Assembly (NCBI RefSeq): GCF_006716305.1
Contig: NZ_VFOU01000001.1
Span: 186,001 to 250,000 of the forward strand
Source: Enteractinococcus coprophilus
Lineage (GTDB): Bacteria; Actinomycetota; Actinomycetes; Actinomycetales; Micrococcaceae
Reading direction: 5' to 3'
Length of the DNA: 64,000 bases
Program-made: the position numbers and the translations under genes
Shown: piece by piece, positions 25,477-33,898 of the stretch
Layout of the letters: every line of letters starts with the position of its first letter
How positions within the stretch are numbered: the first letter of the stretch is position 1
Notes under the pieces: generated by a model
What the model was told of the DNA's origin: nothing
What the model saw: the letters and a program-made list of their open reading frames with translations, nothing else
Databases searched by the model: none

Positions 25477-26265
25477 ATGCCAAAGTCGAACACCTCCGCT
25501 GATCAACAATCCGGTAACCACGCAGTCATGACCGACTACTCACCGGAGTTGTACGCTTTTCGTTTTCCAAACGCATTTGTCAACCACCTCTGGAGGGGAC
25601 GCGTGCCGCCGCTGATTGGTCGCAAGGTTGAGCTGACTTCCGCGGGCCGCTGTGGTGGGATGGCATTTGCTTCGTTGGATTTTTACCACCTGGGAACGCC
25701 GGTCCCATCATTTAGCACACAAGATTTCGCACCGTCTTGTGTCCCTGCCGATGGCTACCCGTTGGCCGATTACATTTATTGTCGCCAACTCCACAGCATG
25801 CTCACCACGGTCCGTGGGATACGCGATGGCATTCGGTACCTCCGCTGGAGCGGTTATTCAGCAACGACCATCGCTGCGACAACCAAAATCGAAGAGCAGA
25901 AGGTTATCGAATCGCTTGATCGAGGTCAGCCCGTGGTGTTGGGACTCATCAAAGCCACCAGCCGGAGACTGAAGGCACAGGGTGTGAACCATCAAGTCGT
26001 GTGCTACGGCTATCGTCTCGATTCCTCCGGCCGCCCAGAATTCCGGGTCTATGACCCCAATGATCCATTCCGCGAGTCCTCGAATGATTATCGGCCGGGG
26101 GTTCTTCGAAGAGTGGACGACGACGGCGAACAGTCAGGCTTTGTATATCAAGAACGCCTATCCCACCGGACCGACCGCTGGCGTGGCTTCTTTGTGGTTG
26201 ATTACCGCCCGCAACAGCCAGATGCAGCGCTTATATCAGTGGCCAAGGGAAGCGTCGCCCGGTAA
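25477..26265 (+). CDS. Uncharacterised protein with papain-like Cys-His-Asp pattern
   Basis: I do not recognise a named family for this 262-residue protein. The order Cys59 (GRCGGMAFAS), His172 (NHQVVCYGYR) and Asp193 (VYDPNDP) looks like the nucleophile, base and third residue of a papain/C39-like thiol peptidase or acyltransferase fold. The preceding strand PVVLGLIKAT also fits that fold. There is no signal peptide, so it would act in the cytoplasm. ATG 25477 has a GAAAGGAC site; a second ATG at residue 18 is possible. It lies just after the hpaD terminator, and its 3' end overlaps the convergent kinase-like gene by 35 bases. Confidence 0.65.
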   Translation: MPKSNTSADQQSGNHAVMTDYSPELYAFRFPNAFVNHLWRGRVPPLIGRKVELTSAGRCGGMAFASLDFYHLGTPVPSFSTQDFAPSCVPADGYPLADYIYCRQLHSMLTTVRGIRDGIRYLRWSGYSATTIAATTKIEEQKVIESLDRGQPVVLGLIKATSRRLKAQGVNHQVVCYGYRLDSSGRPEFRVYDPNDPFRESSNDYRPGVLRRVDDDGEQSGFVYQERLSHRTDRWRGFFVVDYRPQQPDAALISVAKGSVAR

Positions 26266-26968
26266 TGTCACGCGGATATTTTTGGGTATCCAGTACCTTT
26301 TGGACCCGGCTCTGCAACGCGGATGTTTCCAGTGAGCTCAGCTGTTGCGCGATAGTGGCCGGGATACGTTCTGCAAACGGTGCAATATCGTCGAGGAGCT
26401 CTTGGGCAATATCTTCGTCTGCAAACTCCCACATCACGGTGCGTAATTTCATTGGGGCGGCAAAACATAAACCATGATCGATCCCCCAGATCTTACCTTG
26501 ATCGTCATACAGGACATGGCCTGATTTGCGATCAGCGTTATTAGCGATTAGATCAAATAATGCCAGGCAGCGTAGCTGCTGATATGTCTCAGGTTTATGC
26601 TCGAGCAAGGTGAAATAGTGCTCGGCTGGATTATGGTCGATAAACAACTGAAGAGAGCCGACCCCCAGTGGGCCGTCATCTCGGATGACAGTGGCTGGGA
26701 CCAGACGCCAGCCCAGTGCTTCGCTGAGCAGATAGGCTGCGAATTCGCGGCGGTGTAAGCCGTGCTCAAAGTCCATGAGGGGACGCTCCCCGAGTTCGGG
26801 CTTATAAATTCCCCAGAGCTGCACATCGCCGTCAGTGACTTCAACTAAGAAGGTCTCATTGCTGCTGTTGGCCAGTTGACCCAGCAGTCTGAATTGCCCG
26901 CACCGCAGTACTTCAGCATCCACCAGCGAGTTGTCGTGGGGCGTTGGGACTTCTGATTCCTGCATCAT
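26231..26968 (-). CDS. SCO1664 family protein (phosphoinositide-kinase/HipA-like fold)
   Basis: The 245-residue protein matches the actinobacterial SCO1664 family, related to the PI3/4-kinase and HipA-like kinase fold. Visible parts are GIYKPELGERPLMDFEHGLH (Lys for ATP), LHRREFAAYLLSEALGW, LIANNADRKSGHVLYDD (the catalytic Asp-Arg-Lys-x-x-His stretch) and IWGIDHGLCF (metal-binding Asp). The physiological substrate is not known. It lies 13 bases after the MSMEG_4193-type phosphatase gene, so the two form an operon. In many actinobacteria a DUF3090 gene sits with this pair; none is seen here. Confidence 0.82.
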   Translation of the reverse strand: MMQESEVPTPHDNSLVDAEVLRCGQFRLLGQLANSSNETFLVEVTDGDVQLWGIYKPELGERPLMDFEHGLHRREFAAYLLSEALGWRLVPATVIRDDGPLGVGSLQLFIDHNPAEHYFTLLEHKPETYQQLRCLALFDLIANNADRKSGHVLYDDQGKIWGIDHGLCFAAPMKLRTVMWEFADEDIAQELLDDIAPFAERIPATIAQQLSSLETSALQSRVQKVLDTQKYPRDITGRRFPWPLI

Positions 26969-26981
26969 GTCGTCATCGTTT

Positions 26982-27638
26982 CTATGAAGGCCGGAGTCCT
27001 GCCAGCGATTCCAACGTGGAATTGACGGTCAGCACGCTCGGCTCACTGGCTGCAGCGTCCGCCTGGTATGCAATGGCCGATACGGAGCACGGGTTGATGC
27101 TAATCCGTTGGAATTTATTCAACGGCGTGCCCAAAGCATCCGCAACCGCAATGCGGATCGGGTCAGCATGAGAAAAACACACCACGGTTCCCCCGGGATG
27201 TGCTCCCCGTAGCTTCTCTAATGTGGTTGCCATCCGGTCGCGGATTTCGACAAAGCTCTCACCATTTGGGAAGCGGAACTGGTCGGGCTGGCATTGGACC
27301 GTTCGCCATTCGGGCAGCTTCATCAGGTCTGCGAGCTCGGCTCCGGTCCAGTCACCAAAGTCACCTTCCAGCAACCCAGGCTCTTCAACCACCGGTAAAC
27401 CGCAACGTTGAGCTGTGGGCTCCGCCGTTTGTTTTGTGCGTTCCATGGGCGATGAATAAATCGCAGTGACTGGTAAGGTTGCCAGCCGCTCGGCAACTCG
27501 CTGTGCCTGGTCAGTTCCTTGCTCGCTCAAGTACAGGCCGGGCGCGCGGCCGGGAAGGATCTTTCCGGTCGTAGGAGTCTGACCATGCCGGACCAGCAGG
27601 ATCAGCGTGGTCTGGGTCTCATTTTTAGCGTTCATCAC
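26982..27638 (-). CDS. MSMEG_4193-type histidine phosphatase/phosphomutase-like protein
   Basis: The 218-residue protein belongs to the histidine phosphatase superfamily. The phospho-accepting His is in LVRHGQTPTTG, and the other catalytic residues are in the SSPMERTKQTAEP arginine segment, LLEGDFGDWTG and VVCFSHADPIR. The subtype resembles the actinobacterial MSMEG_4193 group found with SCO1664 proteins; its substrate is unknown. Two adjacent starts (GTG then ATG) lie at its 5' end. It heads a two-gene minus-strand operon, transcribed divergently from the MoxR-type ATPase gene 62 bases away. Confidence 0.82.
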   Translation of the reverse strand: MMNAKNETQTTLILLVRHGQTPTTGKILPGRAPGLYLSEQGTDQAQRVAERLATLPVTAIYSSPMERTKQTAEPTAQRCGLPVVEEPGLLEGDFGDWTGAELADLMKLPEWRTVQCQPDQFRFPNGESFVEIRDRMATTLEKLRGAHPGGTVVCFSHADPIRIAVADALGTPLNKFQRISINPCSVSAIAYQADAAASEPSVLTVNSTLESLAGLRPS

Positions 27639-27700
27639 TGCTAGCTTACCGAACCGGTCCTAAGATCACCCCCTGTACACTTTGCCCGAACAGCACTAGC

Positions 27701-29098
27701 GTGATGACTGTGACTACCTCACCTGAAATCAATACGTTGGCTGAACTTCGAGCTTCTGGACATGTCCAGAAGTCTTTGCGCGAAGAATTGCGCGACAACC
27801 TTCTGACAAAGTTGGCAGCCGGGGAGGACCCATGGCCTGGGATGCACGGATTTGAGCACACCGTGCTCCCCCAGTTGGAGCGGGCGCTCATTGCCGGGCA
27901 CGACGTCGTTCTGCTCGGCGAGCGCGGCCAAGGTAAAACCCGACTCCTGCGCACATTGGCGAGCCTGTTGGATGAGTGGACGCCGGTCATTGAGGGTTCC
28001 GAGCTGCATGAACACCCGTACGATCCCATCACTGTTGAATCGCAGCGCCGTGCTGCAACCGAAGGAGATAATCTGCCCGTGGCGTGGCTGCATCGCGACG
28101 AACGCTACGTGGAAAAGCTCTCCACGCCGGACACTTCGGTTGCGGACTTGATTGGTGATGTGGACCCTATGCGGGTCGCTGAGGGACGGCGTCTGGGTGA
28201 TCCAGAGACCATCCACTTCGGACTGGTCCCGCGAGCAAACCGCGGGATCGTAGCACTTAACGAGCTGCCGGATCTGGCTGAGCGTATTCAGGTTGCACTG
28301 TTGAATGTCATGGAAGAACGTGACATCCAAGTGCGCGGGTACGTATTGCGTCTTCCATTAGACGTGTTGATGGTAGCTAGCGCCAACCCAGAGGATTACA
28401 CCAACCGTGGTCGCATCATTACCCCGCTCAAGGACCGCTTTGGTGCCGAGATTCGCACCCACTACCCGGTCGAATTAGAAGACGAGATCGCGGTAATCCA
28501 GCAAGAAGCCCAACTCAGCGCCGTCGTCCCAGATGTGCTGTTGGAAATTCTGGCGCGCTTTACCCGAGCACTGCGCAATTCGCCTGCGGTCAACCAGTCG
28601 TCTGGGGTTTCGGCGCGCTTTTCGATCGCCGGGGCAGAAACCATTGCTGCTGCAGCCCGGCACCGTGCCACGGTGTGCGGTGAGGAAGCAATCGCTCGGT
28701 TGGTAGATGCCCAGACCGCAACCGATGTGCTGCGCGGTAAGGTCGAATTCGAACCCGGCGAAGAGGGTCGCGAAAACCAAATCTTAGAACACCTGCTGCG
28801 CACGTCGATCGCACAGGCTGCGAGGGCACATTTTGGTGGCCTGAATTTCAGCCCACTGGTTGAAGCTTTCGACGGCTCCACCACCATTACCACCGGCGAA
28901 CACGTCACAGCCGAACACTTCTTGGCCGAGCTGCCAGAGCTTGAAGACTCGAATCTCTACGACGAGCTCGTTGAGCGCCTAGACGCTGGCGTCTCTGCAG
29001 GACATCGCGCCGGGGCTATCGAGCTGGCTTTAGAGGGACTGTATCTGGCTCAAGAATTATCCAAAGAAACCGCAGACGGGCAAACCATCTACGGCTAA
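27701..29098 (+). CDS. MoxR/magnesium-chelatase-like AAA+ ATPase
   Basis: The 465-residue protein is an AAA+ ATPase: Walker A is GERGQGKTRLLRTLA (~70-85), a sensor-type segment RGIVALNELPDLAERIQVAL has the Walker B position, and VASANPEDYTNRGRIITPL is the sensor 1 region. The C-terminal third is helical. Such ATPases work with a VWA-domain partner to remodel or insert metal into a target. The next gene, 9 bases on, encodes that partner. It is not chlorophyll-type Mg chelatase by context; the target is unknown. The first codons overlap GTG and ATG starts at 27701 and 27704. Confidence 0.85.
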   Translation: MMTVTTSPEINTLAELRASGHVQKSLREELRDNLLTKLAAGEDPWPGMHGFEHTVLPQLERALIAGHDVVLLGERGQGKTRLLRTLASLLDEWTPVIEGSELHEHPYDPITVESQRRAATEGDNLPVAWLHRDERYVEKLSTPDTSVADLIGDVDPMRVAEGRRLGDPETIHFGLVPRANRGIVALNELPDLAERIQVALLNVMEERDIQVRGYVLRLPLDVLMVASANPEDYTNRGRIITPLKDRFGAEIRTHYPVELEDEIAVIQQEAQLSAVVPDVLLEILARFTRALRNSPAVNQSSGVSARFSIAGAETIAAAARHRATVCGEEAIARLVDAQTATDVLRGKVEFEPGEEGRENQILEHLLRTSIAQAARAHFGGLNFSPLVEAFDGSTTITTGEHVTAEHFLAELPELEDSNLYDELVERLDAGVSAGHRAGAIELALEGLYLAQELSKETADGQTIYG

Positions 29099-29107
29099 GG
29101 AGGCGTC

Positions 29108-31090
29108 ATGCGCCACGGCAAAGCGTCACGCTACGGCCGCTATACCGGCGGCCCCGATCCGTTGGCTCCACCCATTGATCTCACCGAAGCGCTCGAAGAG
29201 ATCGCCGACGACGTGATGGCCGGATACTCGCCGGAACGTGCCATGCGCGAGTACTTGCGGCGCGGTTCACGGGATATGACCGGCCTGGATGAGTTGTCCA
29301 GGCGCGTGCAACAACGTCGTCGTGACTTACTCAAACGTCACAGTCTGGATGGCACCCTCGACCAGGTTCGTGAGCTGCTTGATGAAGCCGTGTTAGAAGA
29401 ACGCAAACAGCTGGCCCGGGACATCACCATGGACGACATGGACCGGGATTTTCGTGAAATGCAGCTGATGAACCTGCCCGAAGCCACCGCGGCGGCAGTA
29501 ACCGAGCTGTCGGATTATGACTGGCAGTCAACCACCGCCCGCGAAAAATACGAGCAAATCAAAGATCTGCTCGGCCGGGAAATGTTAGACCAGCGGTTTG
29601 CGGGGATGAAACAAGCGCTCGAAGGTGCCACCGAGGAAGACCGGGCGGCCATCTCAGAAATGCTCAACGACCTGAACGACCTGCTGGATAAGCATGCCCG
29701 CGGCGAAGATACGCAACAAGATTTTGATGACTTCATGGCTAAACACGGTGATCAGTTCCCCGAAAATCCCCAGAATATTGACGAGCTGATCGACACCTTA
29801 GCCCAGCGATCGGCAGCAGCCCAACGAATGCTGGCCTCCATGACCCCGGAACAGCGTGCTGAGTTGATGGAACTGTCGATGCAGGCCTTCGGGTCACCGG
29901 AGCTGATGGATCAGCTGAGTCGACTGGATGCCAATTTACAGGCCCTCCGCCCCGGCGAAGACTGGGCCGGTTCCGAAGAATTTGAGGGGGACCAAGGCCT
30001 CGGGCTGGGAGATGGTACCGGGGTGCTCCAGGACCTAGCCGAACTGGACGCGCTGGCCGAACAACTCTCCCAGTCCTATGCCGGCTCGACTCTGTCGGAT
30101 CTGGATATCGAAAAACTCAGTCGTCAGCTGGGTGACGACGCTGCCGTCTCCGCGAAGACACTGGCCGAGCTTGAGAAGGCCTTACGTGACTCGGATATGC
30201 TGCGCCGCAGTTCCGACGGTGACCTGCGGCTTTCCCCGCAGGCTATCCGTCGCCTGGGCAAGAGCTTACTGAAAGACACCGGGTATCTGTCGGACCGTCA
30301 AGGTCAGCGCGATACTCGCCATGCCGGGGCCGCAGGTGAACTCACCGGGTCCAGCCGCAGTTGGCATTTTGGTGACACCGAACCCTGGAATGTCACCCGG
30401 ACGATCACCAATGCCATCACCCGTACCGTTTCCGAGGGCAATGATCCAGGCACCGGACTACGCCTTGAAGTCGGTGACGTCGAAATTCAAGAAACCGAAG
30501 CCCGCACCCAGGCTGCCGTCGTACTATTGGTCGACACGTCGTTTTCGATGGCTGCCGAGGGGCGCTGGGTGCCCATGAAGCGCATGGCTCTGGCGCTGCA
30601 TCAGCTGATCTCCACCCGTTTCCGGGGCGATGAGTTAGAACTGATCAACTTTGGCCGCTACGCCAACCAGATCCAACTCGACGAACTCACCGCTATGCCT
30701 CCGGCCTATGAACAAGGGACCAACTTACACCACGGACTGTTGTTGGCTGCTCGCTTCTTTCGACGCCATCCCACCATGCGCCCAGTGCTCCTCGTGGTGA
30801 CCGACGGTGAACCAACGGCCCACCTCACGACCCGTGGTGAAGCCCTCTTCTGGTATCCACCGCGGTCCGAGACACTGGAACTGACCGTCACCGAGCTTGA
30901 TCGCATCCAACGTCTCAACGCCGCCATCACGTTTTTCCGACTTGGTGACGACCCCGGGCTGAAGCGGTTCTTGGAGGCCATGGCGTCTCGTGTCGAGGGC
31001 AAAGTCGTTGCCCCAAGTGCCCAAGACCTGGGAGCCGCAGTCGTCAACGAATTTTTACACGTCCGCACGCCGCGGACGCCAAACTGGTAA
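29108..31090 (+). CDS. VWA domain protein, partner of the upstream AAA+ ATPase
   Basis: The 660-residue protein has a long charged helical N-terminal region (~residues 1-420, rich in Glu, Asp, Leu and Gln, probably coiled coils) and a C-terminal von Willebrand A domain. The metal-ion-dependent adhesion site reads DTSFSMAAEG (~474-483), followed by the Thr of EQGTNLHHGL and the Asp of VVTDGEPTAH. There is no signal peptide, so it is cytoplasmic. This pair recalls the BchI/BchD or MoxR/VWA modules. The ATG lies 9 bases after the ATPase stop with an AAGGAGGCG ribosome site. Confidence 0.85.
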   Translation: MRHGKASRYGRYTGGPDPLAPPIDLTEALEEIADDVMAGYSPERAMREYLRRGSRDMTGLDELSRRVQQRRRDLLKRHSLDGTLDQVRELLDEAVLEERKQLARDITMDDMDRDFREMQLMNLPEATAAAVTELSDYDWQSTTAREKYEQIKDLLGREMLDQRFAGMKQALEGATEEDRAAISEMLNDLNDLLDKHARGEDTQQDFDDFMAKHGDQFPENPQNIDELIDTLAQRSAAAQRMLASMTPEQRAELMELSMQAFGSPELMDQLSRLDANLQALRPGEDWAGSEEFEGDQGLGLGDGTGVLQDLAELDALAEQLSQSYAGSTLSDLDIEKLSRQLGDDAAVSAKTLAELEKALRDSDMLRRSSDGDLRLSPQAIRRLGKSLLKDTGYLSDRQGQRDTRHAGAAGELTGSSRSWHFGDTEPWNVTRTITNAITRTVSEGNDPGTGLRLEVGDVEIQETEARTQAAVVLLVDTSFSMAAEGRWVPMKRMALALHQLISTRFRGDELELINFGRYANQIQLDELTAMPPAYEQGTNLHHGLLLAARFFRRHPTMRPVLLVVTDGEPTAHLTTRGEALFWYPPRSETLELTVTELDRIQRLNAAITFFRLGDDPGLKRFLEAMASRVEGKVVAPSAQDLGAAVVNEFLHVRTPRTPNW

Positions 31091-31171
31091 GATCCTCCAA
31101 ATCACCCGCGACTGCGGTCAACTTGTTCGGATGAGCCTTATGCTTGAACCAACAAGTATTTGGAGGAGACC

Positions 31172-31873
31172 ATGGCAACGCCTATCCCACCACCCGCCGT
31201 TACTGTCGAAGAGATTCTCGCGGAGCTTGACGCGCTTGATGATCCTAAAATGCGTGCAGTCAATGAACGGCACGGCAACGACATCGGTGTCAATCTCTCC
31301 CAGCTGCGTGCCATCGCCAAACGGCTGAAAACTCAACTCGAGTTCGCCCAGCAGCTCTGGGCCACCGGTGACTCCCAAGCTCGGCTGGTGGCCATTTTGA
31401 TCAGCAGTCCGAAGAAATACACCGCCGAACAACTCGATACGATGCTCCGAGAAACACGGGTACCCAAAGTTCACGACTGGTTCATCAACTACATTTTGAA
31501 AAAGAACCCCGAATCCGAGTCCCGACGGATTCCCTGGATGGACGACGTCGACGAATTCGTCGCCAGCGCCGGGTGGGCTTTGACCAGCCACGCCGTGGCC
31601 CAACGAGTAGAAAACCTCAAGATCGCGGAACTGCTCGACGCTATTGAAGCTGAAATGAAACTCGCACCGGATCGACTGCAGTGGTTCATGAACGAATGTT
31701 TGGCCAGCATTGGTATTCACTACCCGAAATACCGTGCCCGAGCCATTGAAATCGGCGAACGCTTGGAAGTGCTCAAGGACTATCCCACTCCCCCGAACTG
31801 CACCTCCCCGTATGCACCGATCTGGATTCACGAGATGGTCACACGCAACGAAGGCGCCAGCGAGGTCACGTAG
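31172..31873 (+). CDS. DNA alkylation repair protein (AlkD-like HEAT-repeat)
   Basis: The ~233-residue all-helical protein fits the AlkC/AlkD-like alkylation repair family: NERHGNDIGVNLSQLRAIAK near the N-terminus, RLVAILISSPKKY, WFINYILKKN, and the tail segment GIHYPKYRARAIEIGERLEV. Related enzymes excise bulky or cationic N-alkyl bases with a HEAT-repeat scaffold that does not flip the base. I place the start at ATG 31172, after GGAGGAGAC; a TTG twelve bases earlier would lie within that site. It is probably a single gene, 81 bases after the VWA gene. Confidence 0.82.
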   Translation: MATPIPPPAVTVEEILAELDALDDPKMRAVNERHGNDIGVNLSQLRAIAKRLKTQLEFAQQLWATGDSQARLVAILISSPKKYTAEQLDTMLRETRVPKVHDWFINYILKKNPESESRRIPWMDDVDEFVASAGWALTSHAVAQRVENLKIAELLDAIEAEMKLAPDRLQWFMNECLASIGIHYPKYRARAIEIGERLEVLKDYPTPPNCTSPYAPIWIHEMVTRNEGASEVT

Positions 31874-31940
31874 TCAGCCAACAACTCCTATCATCTACCA
31901 CCTCTCGCATTCTGTAGAACTGCCATCTATCGTGGTGGCT

Positions 31941-33116
31941 ATGACGGATACAGCGCACCCAACAGCCGCCCATCTCTTCGACTTATCAGATAATCAACTG
32001 CGCGCTCGCGCAAGTCTCAAGTGGTCTACCGTCGAGCCCGACGTCTTACCGGCCTGGGTCGCCGAAATGGATGTGATGCTTGCGTCGCCGATCATCGACA
32101 CCCTGCAGAACGCCCTGCTACGCCACGATGCCGGCTACCCCGGTGAGTCAGACGACGTCGTGCAAGCTTTCACCAGTTTCGCTCATGACCGCTGGGATTG
32201 GCATATCGAACCGGATCACATCAGTTTCCATGTCGACGCCGCCACTGCCGCGTCAAAACTGATGCGCCACTACGCCGGACCAGACCGTTCAGTACTCATC
32301 ATGCCACCCGTCTACAACCGGTTTTATGATTGGCTTGCCGGCAGCGGGGTCAAACCGGTGGAAGTACCTTTGACTGATGTCCCCAACGGCGGCTTCTTTG
32401 ATTTGGACGGTATTGAGGCCGGACTCAACGCTGGGACCAAAGTCATTTTATTGTGCAACCCACACAACCCGCTGGGCAGGGTCTTTTCACAACACGAGCT
32501 CAGCGAATTAGCAGAGCTCGCCCATCGATATGACGCCGTGGTGCTGTCTGATGAAATCCACGCGCCCATGGTGTATCAGGGAGTGGAATTCACACCGTGG
32601 CTCACTGTATCTGATGCGGCACGGAACACAGGCATCGCACTGCACACTGCAACTAAGTCCTGGAATTTTGCTGGCCTCAAATGCGGTATCGCCATTCGAT
32701 CAGCAACCGGTCCGTGGCCTGCTGAACTTGACCCTACGATGACGCGTACCGACACCGGCTTCTGGGGACTTTTAGCCACCGAAGCCTCATTCAGAGATTC
32801 CCGCCCCTGGATCGATACCGTCCGTGCCCACTTCCAAGAGCAAACCCAGCACCTCACGAAGTTGGTAGCCGAACACCTTCCCGGCGTCACGTTCCACCCG
32901 CCACAAGCCAGTTTCTTGGCGTGGCTGAATTTCCGCGACACTGAGCTCACCGAGGAACCTGCTGACTACTTCTTACGCGAGGCCCGCGTTGCGCTGAGCC
33001 CCGGTGTGAACTTTGGAGACGCCGGACGTGGCTATGCACGACTAAATATGGGCACCTCCACGGAGCGGCTGGAACGCATTATTGCAGCGATGGGCGTAGC
33101 CTGGCCACCACGCTAA
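31941..33116 (+). CDS. MalY/PatB-type aminotransferase (C-S lyase)
   Basis: The 391-residue PLP enzyme of aminotransferase fold type I matches the MalY/PatB cystathionine beta-lyase group. The opening RASLKWSTVEPDVLPAWVAE with the later MDV is diagnostic. The PLP-binding lysine is in TATKSWNFAGLKCGI, the ring-stacking Asn-Pro-x-Asn-Pro in LCNPHNPLGRVF, and the phosphate/PLP Asp in VVLSDEIHAPM. Likely reaction: cleavage of cystathionine or other S-conjugates to a thiol, pyruvate and ammonia. ATG 31941 is chosen because upstream frame sequence lies in the previous gene and lacks family likeness. Confidence 0.87.
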   Translation: MTDTAHPTAAHLFDLSDNQLRARASLKWSTVEPDVLPAWVAEMDVMLASPIIDTLQNALLRHDAGYPGESDDVVQAFTSFAHDRWDWHIEPDHISFHVDAATAASKLMRHYAGPDRSVLIMPPVYNRFYDWLAGSGVKPVEVPLTDVPNGGFFDLDGIEAGLNAGTKVILLCNPHNPLGRVFSQHELSELAELAHRYDAVVLSDEIHAPMVYQGVEFTPWLTVSDAARNTGIALHTATKSWNFAGLKCGIAIRSATGPWPAELDPTMTRTDTGFWGLLATEASFRDSRPWIDTVRAHFQEQTQHLTKLVAEHLPGVTFHPPQASFLAWLNFRDTELTEEPADYFLREARVALSPGVNFGDAGRGYARLNMGTSTERLERIIAAMGVAWPPR

Positions 33117-33265
33117 GCCCCGCTGCAGCGTTCGATTGTAGTGCCGACATGCAGGATGGACCGTTTCTTCGAGGACTACGGGTGTAGCGCCACCGTGCAG
33201 CTGGTCAGATCATACATATCCCACAAGGAGTTATCGTCTTATAGGAACGGTGTCAGACTTCGTAT

Positions 33266-33712
33266 TTAGTCTGGGGAGTGACTAAACGCCGGTCCGGCAT
33301 GAACTTCGAGTATTTGGCGATATGCGGCATCGTGTGGTTTCGGTCGACCCGTATCTGCATCGGTAACTACCATGGTGATTTCCAGGTAGACGCAGGGATG
33401 ATCGTTTTGTGATAGGAGGTGTGCGAATACAAATGATGTGCGCCCGATCTTTGGGACCCACACCCAGACCGTGGTTTCTTTACCATAATGCACTTCGCGG
33501 TCAAAGCTGGTGTTGAGCGCTCGTACCACCCGTCGAAGCCCGCTGGAGCCAGGGACGGCATCCATCCATTGCTTGGTCGCCCTGATCCGTGCTTCCTCTA
33601 ACAGGGTCAAGATCCGCGCGTTATTCACGTGCCCGTTAACATCTTGGTCAGACCACCGCAGCTGCACGTCGATCGGGGTCGCAAGGGTCTTGATGTGGTC
33701 GAAGTTCGACAC
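33266..33712 (-). CDS. Acyl-CoA thioesterase, 4-hydroxybenzoyl-CoA thioesterase type
   Basis: The 148-residue hotdog-fold protein begins VQLRWSDQDVNGHVNNARIL, with the catalytic Asp of the 4HBT (D-x-x-x-H-V-N-N) type. A C-terminal strand pair HPCVYLEITMVVTDADTGRP completes the fold. It hydrolyses acyl- or aryl-CoA thioesters; the substrate is unknown. It is transcribed divergently from fdhA. The 186 bases between the two genes hold an inverted repeat. Before its 3' end (33117-33265) no gene is seen. Confidence 0.83.
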   Translation of the reverse strand: MSNFDHIKTLATPIDVQLRWSDQDVNGHVNNARILTLLEEARIRATKQWMDAVPGSSGLRRVVRALNTSFDREVHYGKETTVWVWVPKIGRTSFVFAHLLSQNDHPCVYLEITMVVTDADTGRPKPHDAAYRQILEVHAGPAFSHSPD

Positions 33713-33790
33713 TAGTTGTTACTCCTGCCTGTCTCATATTTTGCTTTGGACACCGGGTGCGTCCCGTCTTCGGCCATCTGGACTAGGAAG

Positions 33791-33813
33791 GTGACGTCAA
33801 AGCATGACGTCAC
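33791..33813. promoter_or_regulatory. Perfect inverted repeat in the fdhA upstream region
   Basis: GTGACGTCA (33791-33799) and TGACGTCAC (33805-33813) are perfect inverted copies separated by AAGCA. The element lies 85 bases before fdhA in a divergent promoter region, the usual setting for a dimeric regulator's operator. The regulator is not known. Confidence 0.6.
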
Positions 33814-33898
33814 GGATAGCATATGAAAATACTGACACGTAGCCGATCGATAGCAATACCCCTCCCAACTTGGGAAAAGCTCTGTTAGTGTTATCCTC

